Shown here one piece after another: positions 27,106-35,764 of a stretch of DNA of 64,000 nucleotides. Position 1 is the first letter of the stretch. The number at the start of each line of letters is the position of its first letter. The stretch covers positions 186,001 through 250,000 of the forward strand of contig NZ_RHHT01000015.1 of assembly GCF_003710985.1 (NCBI RefSeq), in the 5' to 3' direction. The notes under the pieces were generated by a model, which saw only the letters and a list, made by a program, of their open reading frames with translations, ran no database searches and was not told the origin of the DNA. Both the position numbers and the translations under genes were made by a program. This DNA is from Brevibacillus panacihumi. GTDB lineage: Bacteria; Bacillota; Bacilli; Brevibacillales; Brevibacillaceae.

Positions 27106-28263
27106 ATGCTGGAATTTGATATGGACATGGAATCCTTTGCGCAGATTAAGGTAATTGGTTGTGGTGGTGGCGGAAGCAACGCCGTCAACCGAATGATTGA
27201 AGGCGGTCTGAAAGGCGTGGAATTTATCACGCTGAATACCGATGCTCAAGCCCTCCAGCTTTCCAGCGCGGACATCAAGCTCCAAATCGGAGAAAAACTG
27301 ACACGCGGTCTTGGGGCAGGCGCCAATCCGGAAATCGGAAAGAAAGCGGCTGAGGAAAGCCGTGAATTGATCGAAAATGCTTTGCGAGGCGCTGACATGG
27401 TATTTGTCACAGCTGGCATGGGCGGTGGAACCGGTACGGGTGCTGCACCAGTCGTCGCGGAAATTGCCAAGGAGCTGGGAGCTCTTACGGTCGGTGTCGT
27501 GACACGTCCGTTCTCTTTCGAGGGTCGCAAGCGTTTCAACCAGGGTGAATTGGGAATCGCCGCTTTGAAAGAAAAAGTAGATACGCTGATCGTGATTCCG
27601 AATGACCGGCTGTTGGAAATTGTTGACAAAAATACACCGATGCTCGAAGCATTCCGTGCAGCAGACAACATCCTGCGCCAGGGTGTGCAGGGCATCTCGG
27701 ATTTGATTGCCGTTCCTGGATTGATCAACCTCGACTTTGCTGACGTCAAGACCATCATGACAGAACGTGGCTCTGCCTTGATGGGGATTGGTCTGGGCAG
27801 TGGCGAGAACCGTGCGGCAGAAGCGGCACGTCGTGCGATCTCCAGCCCGTTGCTTGAAACATCTATCGACGGCGCTCGCGGAGTTCTGATGAATATTACC
27901 GGCGGAACCAACCTGAGCCTGTACGAAGTGAATGAAGCTGCTGATATCGTCTCTTCTGCAGCCGATCCGGATGTAAATATGATTTTCGGTGCGGTCATCA
28001 ACGAAAATCTGAAAAATGAGCTGGTTGTGACTGTTATTGCAACCGGTTTTGAAGAGAATCAACGGCAGTCGGCGGCAGTCCGCCGTCCGCAACAGCCGGC
28101 GGCTACACCGAATCGTCCAACTCCGATTTCGCAAGCCCCGAGCTCCAATCGGTCCAACAGCGCCACTGAAGAAGAAGAAGAAAAATCCTTCTTCACGATG
28201 AGCAATCTGGACAACCTGGATATTCCGGCTTTCCTGCGCAATCGCCGCCGGAATAAAAAGTAA
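27106..28263 (+). CDS. ftsZ: Cell-division GTPase FtsZ
   Basis: A 385-residue tubulin homologue that forms the Z-ring. [17 protein letters not shown], tubulin signature [13 protein letters not shown] (about residues 104-116), [12 protein letters not shown]7 loop for GTP hydrolysis, a Pro/Gln/Ser-rich linker (about 315-365) and the C-terminal peptide [14 protein letters not shown] that binds FtsA and SepF. ATG 27106 follows GGGGAGGACTA and gives the usual MLEFD start. Ends at a strong terminator. Confidence 0.97.
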   Translation: MLEFDMDMESFAQIKVIGCGGGGSNAVNRMIEGGLKGVEFITLNTDAQALQLSSADIKLQIGEKLTRGLGAGANPEIGKKAAEESRELIENALRGADMVFVTAGMGGGTGTGAAPVVAEIAKELGALTVGVVTRPFSFEGRKRFNQGELGIAALKEKVDTLIVIPNDRLLEIVDKNTPMLEAFRAADNILRQGVQGISDLIAVPGLINLDFADVKTIMTERGSALMGIGLGSGENRAAEAARRAISSPLLETSIDGARGVLMNITGGTNLSLYEVNEAADIVSSAADPDVNMIFGAVINENLKNELVVTVIATGFEENQRQSAAVRRPQQPAATPNRPTPISQAPSSNRSNSATEEEEEKSFFTMSNLDNLDIPAFLRNRRRNKK

Positions 28264-28282
28264 AAATAAGTGATCACATGCT

Positions 28283-28319
28283 AAAACCTTGTCTCTGTTA
28301 AAAGAGGCAAGGTTTTTTT
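28283..28319 (+). terminator. Terminator after ftsZ
   Basis: AAACCTTGTCTCT (28284-28296) pairs with AGAGGCAAGGTTT (28303-28315) with one G-U pair around a six-base loop, followed by T7. It closes the dcw transcription unit. Confidence 0.92.
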
Positions 28320-28519
28320 GTTGATAAAAAGCAATTTTCACTAAGGTGTCTGTTTATTATGGCTTGATGACATGACCTGGGAATGCAGGTGGCAACGACG
28401 AATTGTCTAAATCCGATATCGCAATGCCTCGCGGACAGCTTAAGAAGGAGAAGAAGAGTCAAGATGTTTGATTTTGAGTTAGTTTTTTAAAAACGCTTGG
28501 CGACCAGTGAGAGCTGGTT

Positions 28520-28726
28520 GAGGAAAAAGGGGGGAATCAGCAAAGGCATTTGGGATCTTGACCCAGCCGCAATGGAAAAGGAGGAACACGCATTCAGCGG
28601 CCAACCTTGAACCACTTCTTCGAAGTGGCTGCTTTTGGCCGCGGTTCCGCCTTTGGAATGGAGGCGTCCAGGGATTACCTCCAGCAAAGATCCCAACCCG
28701 CCTGAAGCGTTCCCCCCTTTTTCCTC
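28520..28726. repeat. 207-base nested palindrome between ftsZ and spoIIGA
   Basis: The gap 28264-28910 has no credible gene. Inside it GAGGAAAAAGGGGGGAA (28520-28536) is perfectly complementary to 28710-28726. Nested within are TTGGGATCTT (28550-28559) with AAGATCCCAA (28687-28696), GCGGCCAA (28597-28604) with TTGGCCGC (28635-28642), and CCACTTC (28612-28618) with GAAGTGG (28622-28628) around a three-base tip. The two halves align along their length, so it is one long imperfect palindrome. It could be a MITE-like repeat, a structured RNA or a cruciform-forming control element. Confidence 0.75.
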
Positions 28727-28822
28727 CCCAAAGATACAGCCCGATGACCACCATACAAGGAAAAAGGCCACTATCAACAGCATAAATCTTCTACAAAAAA
28801 TCCAAAAAAAGTCCGTCAAGAA

Positions 28823-28855
28823 TTGACAGATTTTACATACACATTGATATATACT
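28823..28855 (+). promoter_or_regulatory. Putative spoIIG-type promoter with long spacer
   Basis: TTGACA (28823-28828) and TATACT (28850-28855) are separated by 21 bases, 55 bases before the spoIIGA start. The B. subtilis spoIIG promoter is a sigma-A promoter with a 22-base spacer that needs Spo0A~P, so this layout is telling. Only a poor Spo0A-box-like TGTCAAT overlaps the -35 on the reverse strand. Confidence 0.6.
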
Positions 28856-28910
28856 GCTTTTAACCGGAAAATGCGTCCTTCGCGATGTGTCCAAAATGGA
28901 GGGATACAAG

Positions 28911-29873
28911 GTGATTGTGTATCTTGATATTATTTTACTCCTCAACATCGCGATTGATACCTTATTACTCTGGTTCACAGCGTTTTTTCGCAAAGAGCGC
29001 GTAGTTTGGTGGAGGATTGTCACTGCTTCCGTATGCGGCTCGATGTATGTCCTTTTTTTCTTTTTTCCGACCTTCTCGCTGATCTACCAATGGCCGGTCA
29101 AGCTGCTCTTCTCCATCGTGATCCTGTGGATTGCATTCGGCAACAAACGCATTTGGGCATTCACACAGAATCTGATCATTTTTTATTTCGTCTCCTTTGT
29201 CTTTGGAGGGGGGGTGTTTGGCTTGCAGTATTTCCTCGCTCCCCAAAACGAGATTCTGGGTGGATTGGTGGTGACGCATAACGACGGGTTTGGTGTAGGA
29301 TTCAAGCCCACGCTGGCCATCCTCGTCATCGGTTTTGCGCTTGTTTTTGTTTTGGGACGCAGAAGCTATCAGGCGATCCAGGAGCCCAGGAGAATGGAAG
29401 CCTTCCTGGCAGATGTCGTGGTGACTCTGGAGGGTGAGAGAATCATTTGCAGGGGGCTGATAGACACGGGGAACCAGTTGCATGAGCCGATCACGCGGAT
29501 TCCAGTCATGATCATGGAGACGCGCATGCTCGCTCATCTCTTGCCGCCGCCGCTTCTCCGACAAGCCGATGAAAACGGTGGAGTGTGGGAAAAGCTGGAC
29601 GGCTGCTGGGAGGATCTACCACAGGAGTGGCAACCACGTGTACGTCTGATTCCTTACCGGAGTGTATCGCGAGGAATGGACTTTTTGCTTGCGGTCAAGC
29701 CGGATTCGGTCACGATCGTACAAGACGGCATGCACTACGTGACCCGCAAAGTGCTGATTGGCCTCAATCCCATCCCGCTCGCTGCTGACGGCAAGTATCA
29801 AGCCATCGTCCATCCCGCAATGATGGAGACCTATTCACAAGAACCTACCGTAATTCTCGAACAGGAGGGCTAA
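28911..29873 (+). CDS. spoIIGA: Sporulation sigma-E factor processing peptidase SpoIIGA
   Basis: A 320-residue protein: five N-terminal membrane helices (about 1-155) and a C-terminal aspartic-protease-like domain with the catalytic DTGN at Asp185 ([13 protein letters not shown]). It cleaves pro-sigma-E in the mother cell after activation by SpoIIR from the forespore. The GTG at 28911 (VIVYLDI) follows GGAGGG and matches the family's short start before the first helix. sigE begins three bases after its stop. Confidence 0.92.
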   Translation: MIVYLDIILLLNIAIDTLLLWFTAFFRKERVVWWRIVTASVCGSMYVLFFFFPTFSLIYQWPVKLLFSIVILWIAFGNKRIWAFTQNLIIFYFVSFVFGGGVFGLQYFLAPQNEILGGLVVTHNDGFGVGFKPTLAILVIGFALVFVLGRRSYQAIQEPRRMEAFLADVVVTLEGERIICRGLIDTGNQLHEPITRIPVMIMETRMLAHLLPPPLLRQADENGGVWEKLDGCWEDLPQEWQPRVRLIPYRSVSRGMDFLLAVKPDSVTIVQDGMHYVTRKVLIGLNPIPLAADGKYQAIVHPAMMETYSQEPTVILEQEG

Positions 29874-29875
29874 TC

Positions 29876-30598
29876 ATGTATGTAAAACTTCGCCTACAAC
29901 TCCAATTAACCTGGTACCGTTTCCTGATGTGGATTGGTGCAAAAGCAGAAGAAGTCTACTATATCGGCGGGAGTGAGGCCCTACCTCCACCACTGACCAG
30001 GGAAGAAGAAGAAGTCTTGCTGATACGCCTCCCATCGGGCGATCCAGCCGTCCGGGCGATGCTGATCGAACGCAATTTGCGTCTCGTCGTCTATATCGCC
30101 CGCAAATTTGAAAACACGGGGATCAACATCGAGGATCTCGTCAGCATTGGCACGATCGGACTGATCAAGGCAGTGAACACCTTCGATCCCGACAAAAACA
30201 TCAAGCTGGCTACGTACGCCTCCCGCTGTATTGAAAACGAAATCCTGATGTATCTGCGCCGCAACAACAAGATCCGCTCGGAGGTCTCCTTCGACGAGCC
30301 GCTGAACATCGATTGGGATGGCAATGAACTCTTGCTGTCGGACGTACTCGGGACAGAGAACGACACGATCTACAAGAACATTGAGGACCAGGTAGATCGC
30401 AAACTTTTGAAAAAAGCGCTGGATAAGCTCTCGGAACGGGAGCGGATCATCATGGAGCTGCGCTTTGGCCTTGCAGGCGAGGAGGAGAAGACCCAGAAGG
30501 ACGTAGCCGATCTTCTTGGCATCTCCCAGTCCTATATTTCCCGGCTGGAAAAGCGAATTATAAAACGGTTGCGAAAAGAATTCAACAAAATGGTCTAA
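29876..30598 (+). CDS. sigE: RNA polymerase sigma-E factor (pro-sigma-E)
   Basis: A 240-residue mother-cell sigma factor. Residues about 1-28 are the membrane-binding pro-sequence, ending at the conserved [12 protein letters not shown] processing region. Region 2 ([27 protein letters not shown]-type [19 protein letters not shown]) binds the -10, and region 4 ([16 protein letters not shown]) the -35. The ATG follows CAGGAGGGC, directly after spoIIGA, forming the conserved spoIIG operon. Confidence 0.96.
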   Translation: MYVKLRLQLQLTWYRFLMWIGAKAEEVYYIGGSEALPPPLTREEEEVLLIRLPSGDPAVRAMLIERNLRLVVYIARKFENTGINIEDLVSIGTIGLIKAVNTFDPDKNIKLATYASRCIENEILMYLRRNNKIRSEVSFDEPLNIDWDGNELLLSDVLGTENDTIYKNIEDQVDRKLLKKALDKLSERERIIMELRFGLAGEEEKTQKDVADLLGISQSYISRLEKRIIKRLRKEFNKMV

Positions 30599-30627
30599 CG
30601 CATATTTTCCCAATCGAAGGAGATACT

Positions 30628-30718
30628 GTTCCTAACACCGAGCCAGATAGTGGTAACTGCCACTCTCTCGTCGGCCACGCGTCAGCACGCGGCCTTTCAA
30701 GACAACCGGGTTAGGAAC
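30628..30718 (+). promoter_or_regulatory. Structured leader between sigE and sigG
   Basis: GTTCCTAAC (30628-30636) pairs perfectly with GTTAGGAAC (30710-30718), extended by CCG/CGG across one bulge. Inside are AGTGG/CCACT (30649-30664) and a GGCC...GGCC hairpin (30673-30694), giving a three-way-junction-like fold that ends 26 bases before the sigG start. TTTTCTT follows, so it could also end sigE transcripts. In B. subtilis a hairpin in the sigG leader is reported to tune its expression. Confidence 0.65.
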
Positions 30719-30744
30719 TTTTCTTGCTTCGAGGAGGGAAAGAC

Positions 30745-31524
30745 GTGACGCGCAATAAGGTGGAGATATGCGGGGTAGACACCTCCAAACTTCCGGTACT
30801 GACCAACAAAGAGATGAGAGAATTGTTCGAGCGTCTGCAAAGCGGCGAACTGGCAGCCCGTGAAAAACTGGTCAACGGCAACCTGCGTCTGGTACTCAGC
30901 GTGATCCAGCGCTTCAACAATCGCGGAGAGTACGTAGACGACTTGTTTCAAGTGGGCTGCATCGGATTGATGAAAGCGATTGACAACTTTGATTTAGGGC
31001 AAAATGTAAAGTTCTCTACGTATGCAGTACCCATGATCATCGGTGAAATTCGTCGCTACCTGCGCGACAACAATCCGATACGCGTATCCCGTTCCTTGCG
31101 GGACATCGCCTACAAAGCCTTGCAGGTACGTGACAACCTGACAAACAAGCATTCACGCGAACCGACCATTACCGAAATTTCCAACGAACTGAATGTAGCC
31201 AAGGAAGACGTCGTCTTTGCCCTGGATGCCATTCAGGACCCGGTCTCCTTGTTTGAACCGATCTACCAGGACGGCGGGGATCCGATTTACGTCATGGATC
31301 AGATCAGTGACGAGAAAAACAAGGATGTGACATGGGTCGAAGAGATCGCGCTGCGGGAAGGCATGCAGCGGCTTGGCGAGCGTGAGAAAATGATTTTGTC
31401 CATGCGTTTTTATGAAGGAAAAACCCAGATGGAGGTCGCCGAGGAAATCGGGATCTCACAGGCCCAGGTATCGAGATTGGAGAAAGCGGCCATCGCCCAT
31501 ATGCAAAAGCATGTTCAATCGTAA
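30745..31524 (+). CDS. sigG: RNA polymerase sigma-G factor
   Basis: A 259-residue late forespore sigma factor. The MTRNKVEICGVDTSKLPVL start is almost that of B. subtilis SigG and fixes the GTG at 30745, preceded by GAGGAGGGAAAG. Region 2 (VQFSTYA-type NVKFSTYAVPMIIGEIRRYL), region 3 and region 4 (EIGISQAQVSRLEKAAI) are complete. Adjacent to sigE as in Bacillus; known regulation includes sigma-F, sigma-G itself and the anti-sigma factors SpoIIAB and CsfB. Confidence 0.96.
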   Translation: MTRNKVEICGVDTSKLPVLTNKEMRELFERLQSGELAAREKLVNGNLRLVLSVIQRFNNRGEYVDDLFQVGCIGLMKAIDNFDLGQNVKFSTYAVPMIIGEIRRYLRDNNPIRVSRSLRDIAYKALQVRDNLTNKHSREPTITEISNELNVAKEDVVFALDAIQDPVSLFEPIYQDGGDPIYVMDQISDEKNKDVTWVEEIALREGMQRLGEREKMILSMRFYEGKTQMEVAEEIGISQAQVSRLEKAAIAHMQKHVQS

Positions 31525-31542
31525 GCAGCCTACGGAAGAGAG

Positions 31543-31576
31543 CCCGGCGGAGAGGAGCAATCCGCCCGGGTTTTTT
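31543..31576 (+). terminator. Terminator after sigG
   Basis: CCCGGCGGA (31543-31551) pairs with TCCGCCCGGG (31561-31570) with one bulge, followed by T6. Confidence 0.9.
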
Positions 31577-31658
31577 GTTTCCTCCTGCATGTCAACGGAC
31601 ATATTCCCCAATCGTTTCATATACTGAAGTAACGCAAGAAAAGTAGGTGAGGTCATCC

Positions 31659-31940
31659 ATGGTGAAAATCTCTGACTTCCAAACAAAAGAAGTGGTCAAT
31701 ATTTTAGATGGCAGGCGCTTGGGGCAAATATCGGATTTGGAAATTGATCTGCGCCACGGTCGCGTGGAATCCATCGTGATCCCAGGACCGGGAAAATTCC
31801 TTGGCTTTTTTTCCTCGGGCAATGATTACGTCATTCCCTGGCGCAATATTGTGAAAATCGGCAAGGATGTCGTGCTTGTACGAATGGAGGAAACCTTGCG
31901 GGTAGAGGCGAAGAACACCAGTCCTGACGAGTACGGTTGA
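31659..31940 (+). CDS. ylmC: YlmC/YmxH-family PRC-barrel sporulation protein
   Basis: A 93-residue protein with a single PRC-barrel fold (DFQTKEVVNILDGRRLGQI, then IVIPGPGKFLGFFSSGNDYVIPWRNIVKIGKDVVLV). The family is defined by B. subtilis YlmC and YmxH. Function unknown; it sits right after sigG as in B. subtilis. ATG 31659 follows GTAGGTGAGG. Ends at its own hairpin terminator. Confidence 0.88.
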   Translation: MVKISDFQTKEVVNILDGRRLGQISDLEIDLRHGRVESIVIPGPGKFLGFFSSGNDYVIPWRNIVKIGKDVVLVRMEETLRVEAKNTSPDEYG

Positions 31941-31949
31941 GGGACCGAA

Positions 31950-31979
31950 GAAAGGCAGGGTTAGCCTTTCTTTTCTTTT
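31950..31979 (+). terminator. Terminator after ylmC
   Basis: GAAAGGC (31950-31956) pairs with GCCTTTC (31964-31970), followed by a T-rich tract to 31979. Confidence 0.8.
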
Positions 31980-32019
31980 CGGCTATGGTATGATTAGCCA
32001 TATGAGGGAAGGTGAAAGG

Positions 32020-32850
32020 ATGAAAGAACCGTTTGTTCGAGACGAAGAAAAACCATTGATGCATCTGCAGGACTGGGAGGAGCGATTTCCCGGCTTGGTG
32101 GCCGGTTTTACGATTCGGACAGGAGGGGCAAGCGGACAGCCGTATGATTCATTCAACCTTGGCTTGCATGTCGGCGATGAACCTGAACAAGTAGTAGCGA
32201 ACCGGCGTAAGTTGGCCGCAGCGCTGCAAATGCCTTTTGAAGCCTGGACGTGCGCGGACCAGGTGCATGGCAGGCAAGTGTGTCAGGTCATGGCCGGTGG
32301 GGCGGGCAGAGAAAGCCTCCAGGACGTCATTGCAGCGACGGACGGATTGTATACGACCAAGCGCAATATCTTGTTGACCTCGTTTTATGCGGATTGTGTC
32401 CCGCTCTATTTTTTGGCGCCTGATACAGGGGCGATCGGCCTGGCACATGCCGGATGGAAGGGAACGGTTCAGCGTATTGCCGAGGAAATGGTCCAGGCGA
32501 TCGTACAGCGGACAAAGACGCGGCCAGAGCAATTGCTGGTGGCGGTGGGGCCCTCTATCGGGGGATGCTGCTATGAAGTGGATGAACGAATCATGGAGCA
32601 GGTACGTACAAGCGTAAAGGACTGGGAAATGGCTGTCTCGCCTGCGCAGAAGGACGGCAACTGCATGCTGGATCTGCGAAGTTTGAACCGACTGGTTTTG
32701 CTCGAGGCAGGCGTGGAGGAATCCCATATCCTCATGACAAACTGGTGTACAAGCTGCCGTACCGACCTGTTCTTTTCCCATCGCAAGGAAGCGCGGGAAA
32801 AGGGGACAACAGGCCGGATGGCTTCCTATATTGGCTGGAGACAGAAGTAA
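32020..32850 (+). CDS. ylmD: Multicopper-oxidase-fold purine nucleoside phosphorylase / peptidoglycan editing factor (YlmD)
   Basis: A 276-residue DUF152 (YfiH/PgeF) protein. Catalytic zinc-site motifs: DQVHG (about residue 83), SFYADCVPLYF with Cys, and AHAGWKGTVQ with His, then a second GPSIGGCCYEV region. Members have been reported both as purine nucleoside phosphorylases and as editing enzymes that remove wrong L-Ser muropeptides; the second fits this wall cluster. ATG 32020 follows GGAAGGTG. Opens the ylmDEFGH-divIVA run. Confidence 0.9.
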   Translation: MKEPFVRDEEKPLMHLQDWEERFPGLVAGFTIRTGGASGQPYDSFNLGLHVGDEPEQVVANRRKLAAALQMPFEAWTCADQVHGRQVCQVMAGGAGRESLQDVIAATDGLYTTKRNILLTSFYADCVPLYFLAPDTGAIGLAHAGWKGTVQRIAEEMVQAIVQRTKTRPEQLLVAVGPSIGGCCYEVDERIMEQVRTSVKDWEMAVSPAQKDGNCMLDLRSLNRLVLLEAGVEESHILMTNWCTSCRTDLFFSHRKEAREKGTTGRMASYIGWRQK

Positions 32851-32868
32851 AGGAGTGGAGTGAGCAAC

Positions 32869-33573
32869 ATGAGCATGAATACAGAGCAGGAAGTATTGAA
32901 GCGGCGCCTGGAAGAGATCGAAAAGAGAATCCAGGCTGCTTGCGAGCGATCCAATCGCAAGCGGGAGGACGTCAAAATCATTGCTGTTACCAAATACGTA
33001 GGAGCAGAAACAATCGGCGATCTGCTCTCGGTAGGCGTGGAGCATATCGGCGAGAATCGCTTGCAGGACGCCCTGCCGAAATACCAGCAATACGGAGACA
33101 GAGGCATCTGGCATTTCATCGGCCATCTGCAGACAAACAAGGCCAAAGAGGTGGTCGGACGTTTTTCCTATGTGCATTCGCTGGATCGGATCTCGCTGGC
33201 GCAGGAGCTCAATAAAAGGGGAGAAGCGTTGAATCAGGTCGTTTCTTGCTTTTTACAGATCAATATCTCCGGAGAAGAGACAAAATTTGGGCTTAGTCCT
33301 GATGACGTATTGGCTTTTTTGCAGGAAACCAGTAATATGAAACATATAAAGATCGATGGATTAATGACAATGGCGCCTGTTGTCGATAATCCAGAAGAGG
33401 CGCGTTTCGTTTTTCGCGGGCTGGCGGAGTGGAAAGATCGCATCAATGAATGGAACTTTTCCCATGCGAAGATTACGGAGCTTTCGATGGGAATGTCCAG
33501 CGACTTTGAGGTTGCGATTGAAGAGGGAGCGACATATATCCGGCTCGGCTCGATACTGGTCAAGCCTGAGTAA
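32869..33573 (+). CDS. ylmE: YggS-family pyridoxal phosphate homeostasis protein (YlmE)
   Basis: About 234 residues, a single-domain alanine-racemase-like TIM barrel. The PLP-binding lysine is in IIAVTKYV (near residue 37), with GENRLQDALPKY, WHFIGHLQTNKAK and the phosphate loop SMGMSSDFEVAIEEG. It buffers PLP and affects amino-acid metabolism. ATG 32869 has GGAG eight bases upstream; GTG 32860 is possible. Operon member between ylmD and sepF. Confidence 0.93.
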   Translation: MSMNTEQEVLKRRLEEIEKRIQAACERSNRKREDVKIIAVTKYVGAETIGDLLSVGVEHIGENRLQDALPKYQQYGDRGIWHFIGHLQTNKAKEVVGRFSYVHSLDRISLAQELNKRGEALNQVVSCFLQINISGEETKFGLSPDDVLAFLQETSNMKHIKIDGLMTMAPVVDNPEEARFVFRGLAEWKDRINEWNFSHAKITELSMGMSSDFEVAIEEGATYIRLGSILVKPE

Positions 33574-33618
33574 GAAATGAACGGCGATACATAAGCATAA
33601 GAGAGAGGAGGAAGGCGA

Positions 33619-34041
33619 ATGGGAGTCATGAATCGACTGATGGGGTTCTTGGGGTTGGACAGCGAGGAGTACATCGAGGAAACCGTGGAAGAGCAGCGTG
33701 AAGAGCAGCAGGAGTCTTCTGCCAAACGGCAAGCGACAGGACGAACCAACAATGTAGTGCCGTTCCAGGCAAGGGAAAAGGAGGGGATTCGCTTGATCCT
33801 CTGTGAACCCCGCCATTACAGCGACGCACAGGATATCGCGGACAACCTGCGTCATCGCCGGCCGGTCGTGGTCAATTTGCATCGCGTCGAAAAGGAGCAG
33901 GCGAAACGGATTATCGATTTTCTAAGCGGTACCGTCTACGCTTTGAACGGTGACATTCAAAAAGTAGGGGACACGATTTTTGTCTGCACACCTGACCACG
34001 TCGATATCCAGGGTACGATTTCGAGTGTCATAGAGGAGTAG
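33619..34041 (+). CDS. sepF: Cell-division protein SepF
   Basis: A 140-residue protein. The N-terminal MGVMNRLMGFLGL is the amphipathic membrane anchor; an acidic linker follows; residues about 55-135 form the SepF domain (VNLHRVEKEQAKRIIDFLSGTVYALNGDI). It polymerises into rings, binds the FtsZ C-terminal peptide and aligns filaments. The ATG follows AGAGAGGAGG. Partners FtsZ and FtsA are encoded upstream in this window. Confidence 0.95.
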   Translation: MGVMNRLMGFLGLDSEEYIEETVEEQREEQQESSAKRQATGRTNNVVPFQAREKEGIRLILCEPRHYSDAQDIADNLRHRRPVVVNLHRVEKEQAKRIIDFLSGTVYALNGDIQKVGDTIFVCTPDHVDIQGTISSVIEE

Positions 34042-34070
34042 CAACCTACGACGAAAAAAAGGGTGAGTAA

Positions 34071-34334
34071 ATGAATTACCTCTTTACGATTCTGGATTTT
34101 GCTTTTACCGTGTATCAGTACATGATTATTGCCTATATCTTGATGTCATGGGTTCCCCAGATGAGGGATACGGGAATCGGGCAATTGCTCGAACGGCTGG
34201 TCGAGCCCTATCTGGCGCCGTTTCGCCGCTTTATCCCACCGCTTGGATTCATTGATATTTCTCCGATCGTGGCCTTGATTGCCTTGCATTTCGCCCGGTA
34301 CGGCCTGTTTTCCATTCTGTTCAAGATCATGTAG
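34071..34334 (+). CDS. ylmG: YggT-family membrane protein YlmG
   Basis: An 87-residue protein with two membrane segments separated by the family motif SWVPQMRDTGIGQLLERLVEPYLAPFRR (about residues 28-55 in the loop). Found beside sepF across Firmicutes; thought to help envelope or division-complex assembly, but its mechanism is not known. Operon member, 29 bases after sepF. Confidence 0.9.
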   Translation: MNYLFTILDFAFTVYQYMIIAYILMSWVPQMRDTGIGQLLERLVEPYLAPFRRFIPPLGFIDISPIVALIALHFARYGLFSILFKIM

Positions 34335-34351
34335 GCGGGATGGGTTGACAG

Positions 34352-35125
34352 ATGAGTGTATTTGACCATTTTCGAAAAGAAGAACGTCCTTTTGTAGAGC
34401 GGGCGCTGGAAATGCTGACGCAAGTAGAGCGGAAGCAGGCCATGCGCCTTACTGATTTTCTCGATCCCAGACAAATGTCGATTTTTCAAAGTCTCGCTTC
34501 ACAGGTGCAGGATGTGCAAGTATCCGCAAGCGGCGGGTACGAGGGCGCCGAGCGGGTACGTGTCTTGCTCCACCCCGATTACTTGCCTGTCGAACCGGAG
34601 GATTACAGGTTGGTTCTCTTGCGGATTGTCGCAGACCAACGCTTTCATGCATTGCAGCATCGCGATGTCATGGGGGCGCTGCTTCATGTAGGATTGAAGC
34701 GGGAGAAATTCGGAGATATGCTGGTGGACAATGACGGCTGCTTTGTAGTAGTAGCGGAGGAGGTAGCTGATTTCGTCTGCACCCAGGTCACACAGATTCA
34801 CCGGACTCCAGTATCCTTCGAGCGGTTGCCTTGGGAAGAATTTACGCCCCCGGCTCCGCGTTTTACGGAAAAAATGATCACAGTACCCTCTCCGCGGACG
34901 GATGCAGTGCTAGGCGAGGTGTACCATTTTTCACGAGCCAAAGCCTTGGTCCCCATCCGCGCAGGCAAGGTAAAGGTGAATTGGAGGGTCGTAGAAGATC
35001 CCTCGCATCCCTTGCAGACCGGAGACATGGTTTCACTGGCAGGATTCGGCCGCTTCAAAGTCCTCGATGTGACGGGACCGACCCGAAGCGGCAGACTTCG
35101 GATGCTGGTAGGGCTAGTCGATTAG
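34352..35125 (+). CDS. ylmH: YlmH, S4-domain RNA-binding protein
   Basis: A 257-residue protein with an N-terminal YlmH-specific domain (about 1-170) and a C-terminal S4 RNA-binding fold (about 175-255: VPIRAGKVKVNWRVVEDPSHPLQTGDMVSLAGFGRF). S4 proteins of this type have been tied to rescue of stalled large ribosomal subunits carrying peptidyl-tRNA. Located between ylmG and divIVA as in B. subtilis. Confidence 0.92.
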   Translation: MSVFDHFRKEERPFVERALEMLTQVERKQAMRLTDFLDPRQMSIFQSLASQVQDVQVSASGGYEGAERVRVLLHPDYLPVEPEDYRLVLLRIVADQRFHALQHRDVMGALLHVGLKREKFGDMLVDNDGCFVVVAEEVADFVCTQVTQIHRTPVSFERLPWEEFTPPAPRFTEKMITVPSPRTDAVLGEVYHFSRAKALVPIRAGKVKVNWRVVEDPSHPLQTGDMVSLAGFGRFKVLDVTGPTRSGRLRMLVGLVD

Positions 35126-35231
35126 GGGAAGAAAATGGGCGATGGGCTAAAAATTTGCGGTATCAGAAGGAAAAGCGGTACGACTTGTCGAAATGAAGTG
35201 GAACGATTATCGGGAAAAGTGGGGGGTTCAT

Positions 35232-35717
35232 GTGTCTTTAACGCCGCTAGACATACACAATAAAGAATTCAGCACTGGCTTTCGAGGGTATAATATCGAT
35301 GAAGTGAATGAATTTTTGGATCAGGTCATCAAGGACTTTGAACTCCTGATCAAGGAAAAAAAAGAAATGGAAGAGCGCATCGCCATTTTGAATGAGCGAG
35401 TAGACCATTACAAAAGTCTGGAAGAAAATCTGAGCAAGTCTATTCTCGTCGCGCAGGAGACGGCTGAGGACGTGAAGTCCAATGCGCGCAAGGAAGCGCA
35501 GCTGATCCTGAAGGAAGCAGAGAAGAACGCAGACCGCATAGTGAACGAAGCGCTCGCCAAATCTCGCAAGATTGCCATCGAGATTGAAGAGTTGAAAAAA
35601 CGGGCGTCCGTCTACCGGATGCGCTTTCGCACCTTGCTCGAAGCCCAATTGGAAATGCTGGAGCATGGCGCTTGGGACGATATTGAACAGGCTGATTCTG
35701 CTGTTGCTGTGGAATAA
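35232..35717 (+). CDS. divIVA: Cell-division initiation protein DivIVA
   Basis: A 161-residue polar/septal scaffold. The N-terminal lipid-binding domain SLTPLDIHNKEFSTGFRGYN with YNIDEVNEFL is diagnostic, then a long coiled coil (about 35-145). GTG at 35232 matches the short family start and follows GTGGGGGG; ATG 35193 would add 13 unconserved residues. It senses negative membrane curvature and recruits Min and polar proteins, and in spore formers helps anchor origins at the pole. Confidence 0.95.
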   Translation: MSLTPLDIHNKEFSTGFRGYNIDEVNEFLDQVIKDFELLIKEKKEMEERIAILNERVDHYKSLEENLSKSILVAQETAEDVKSNARKEAQLILKEAEKNADRIVNEALAKSRKIAIEIEELKKRASVYRMRFRTLLEAQLEMLEHGAWDDIEQADSAVAVE

Positions 35718-35721
35718 AAGA

Positions 35722-35751
35722 TTGACGCTTTGTCGATGATGAGACTATAAT
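35722..35751 (+). promoter_or_regulatory. Sigma-A promoter of the ileS T-box transcript
   Basis: TTGACG (35722-35727) and TATAAT (35746-35751) with an 18-base spacer, directly after the divIVA stop and just before the T-box leader. Confidence 0.8.
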
Positions 35752-35764
35752 GGATTACAAATTT

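Noticed and set aside
28487-29023. 178-codon minus-strand frame through the ftsZ-spoIIGA palindrome
   Set aside because: It covers the palindrome and the spoIIGA start, has no domain and its composition follows the repeat. Treated as noncoding.
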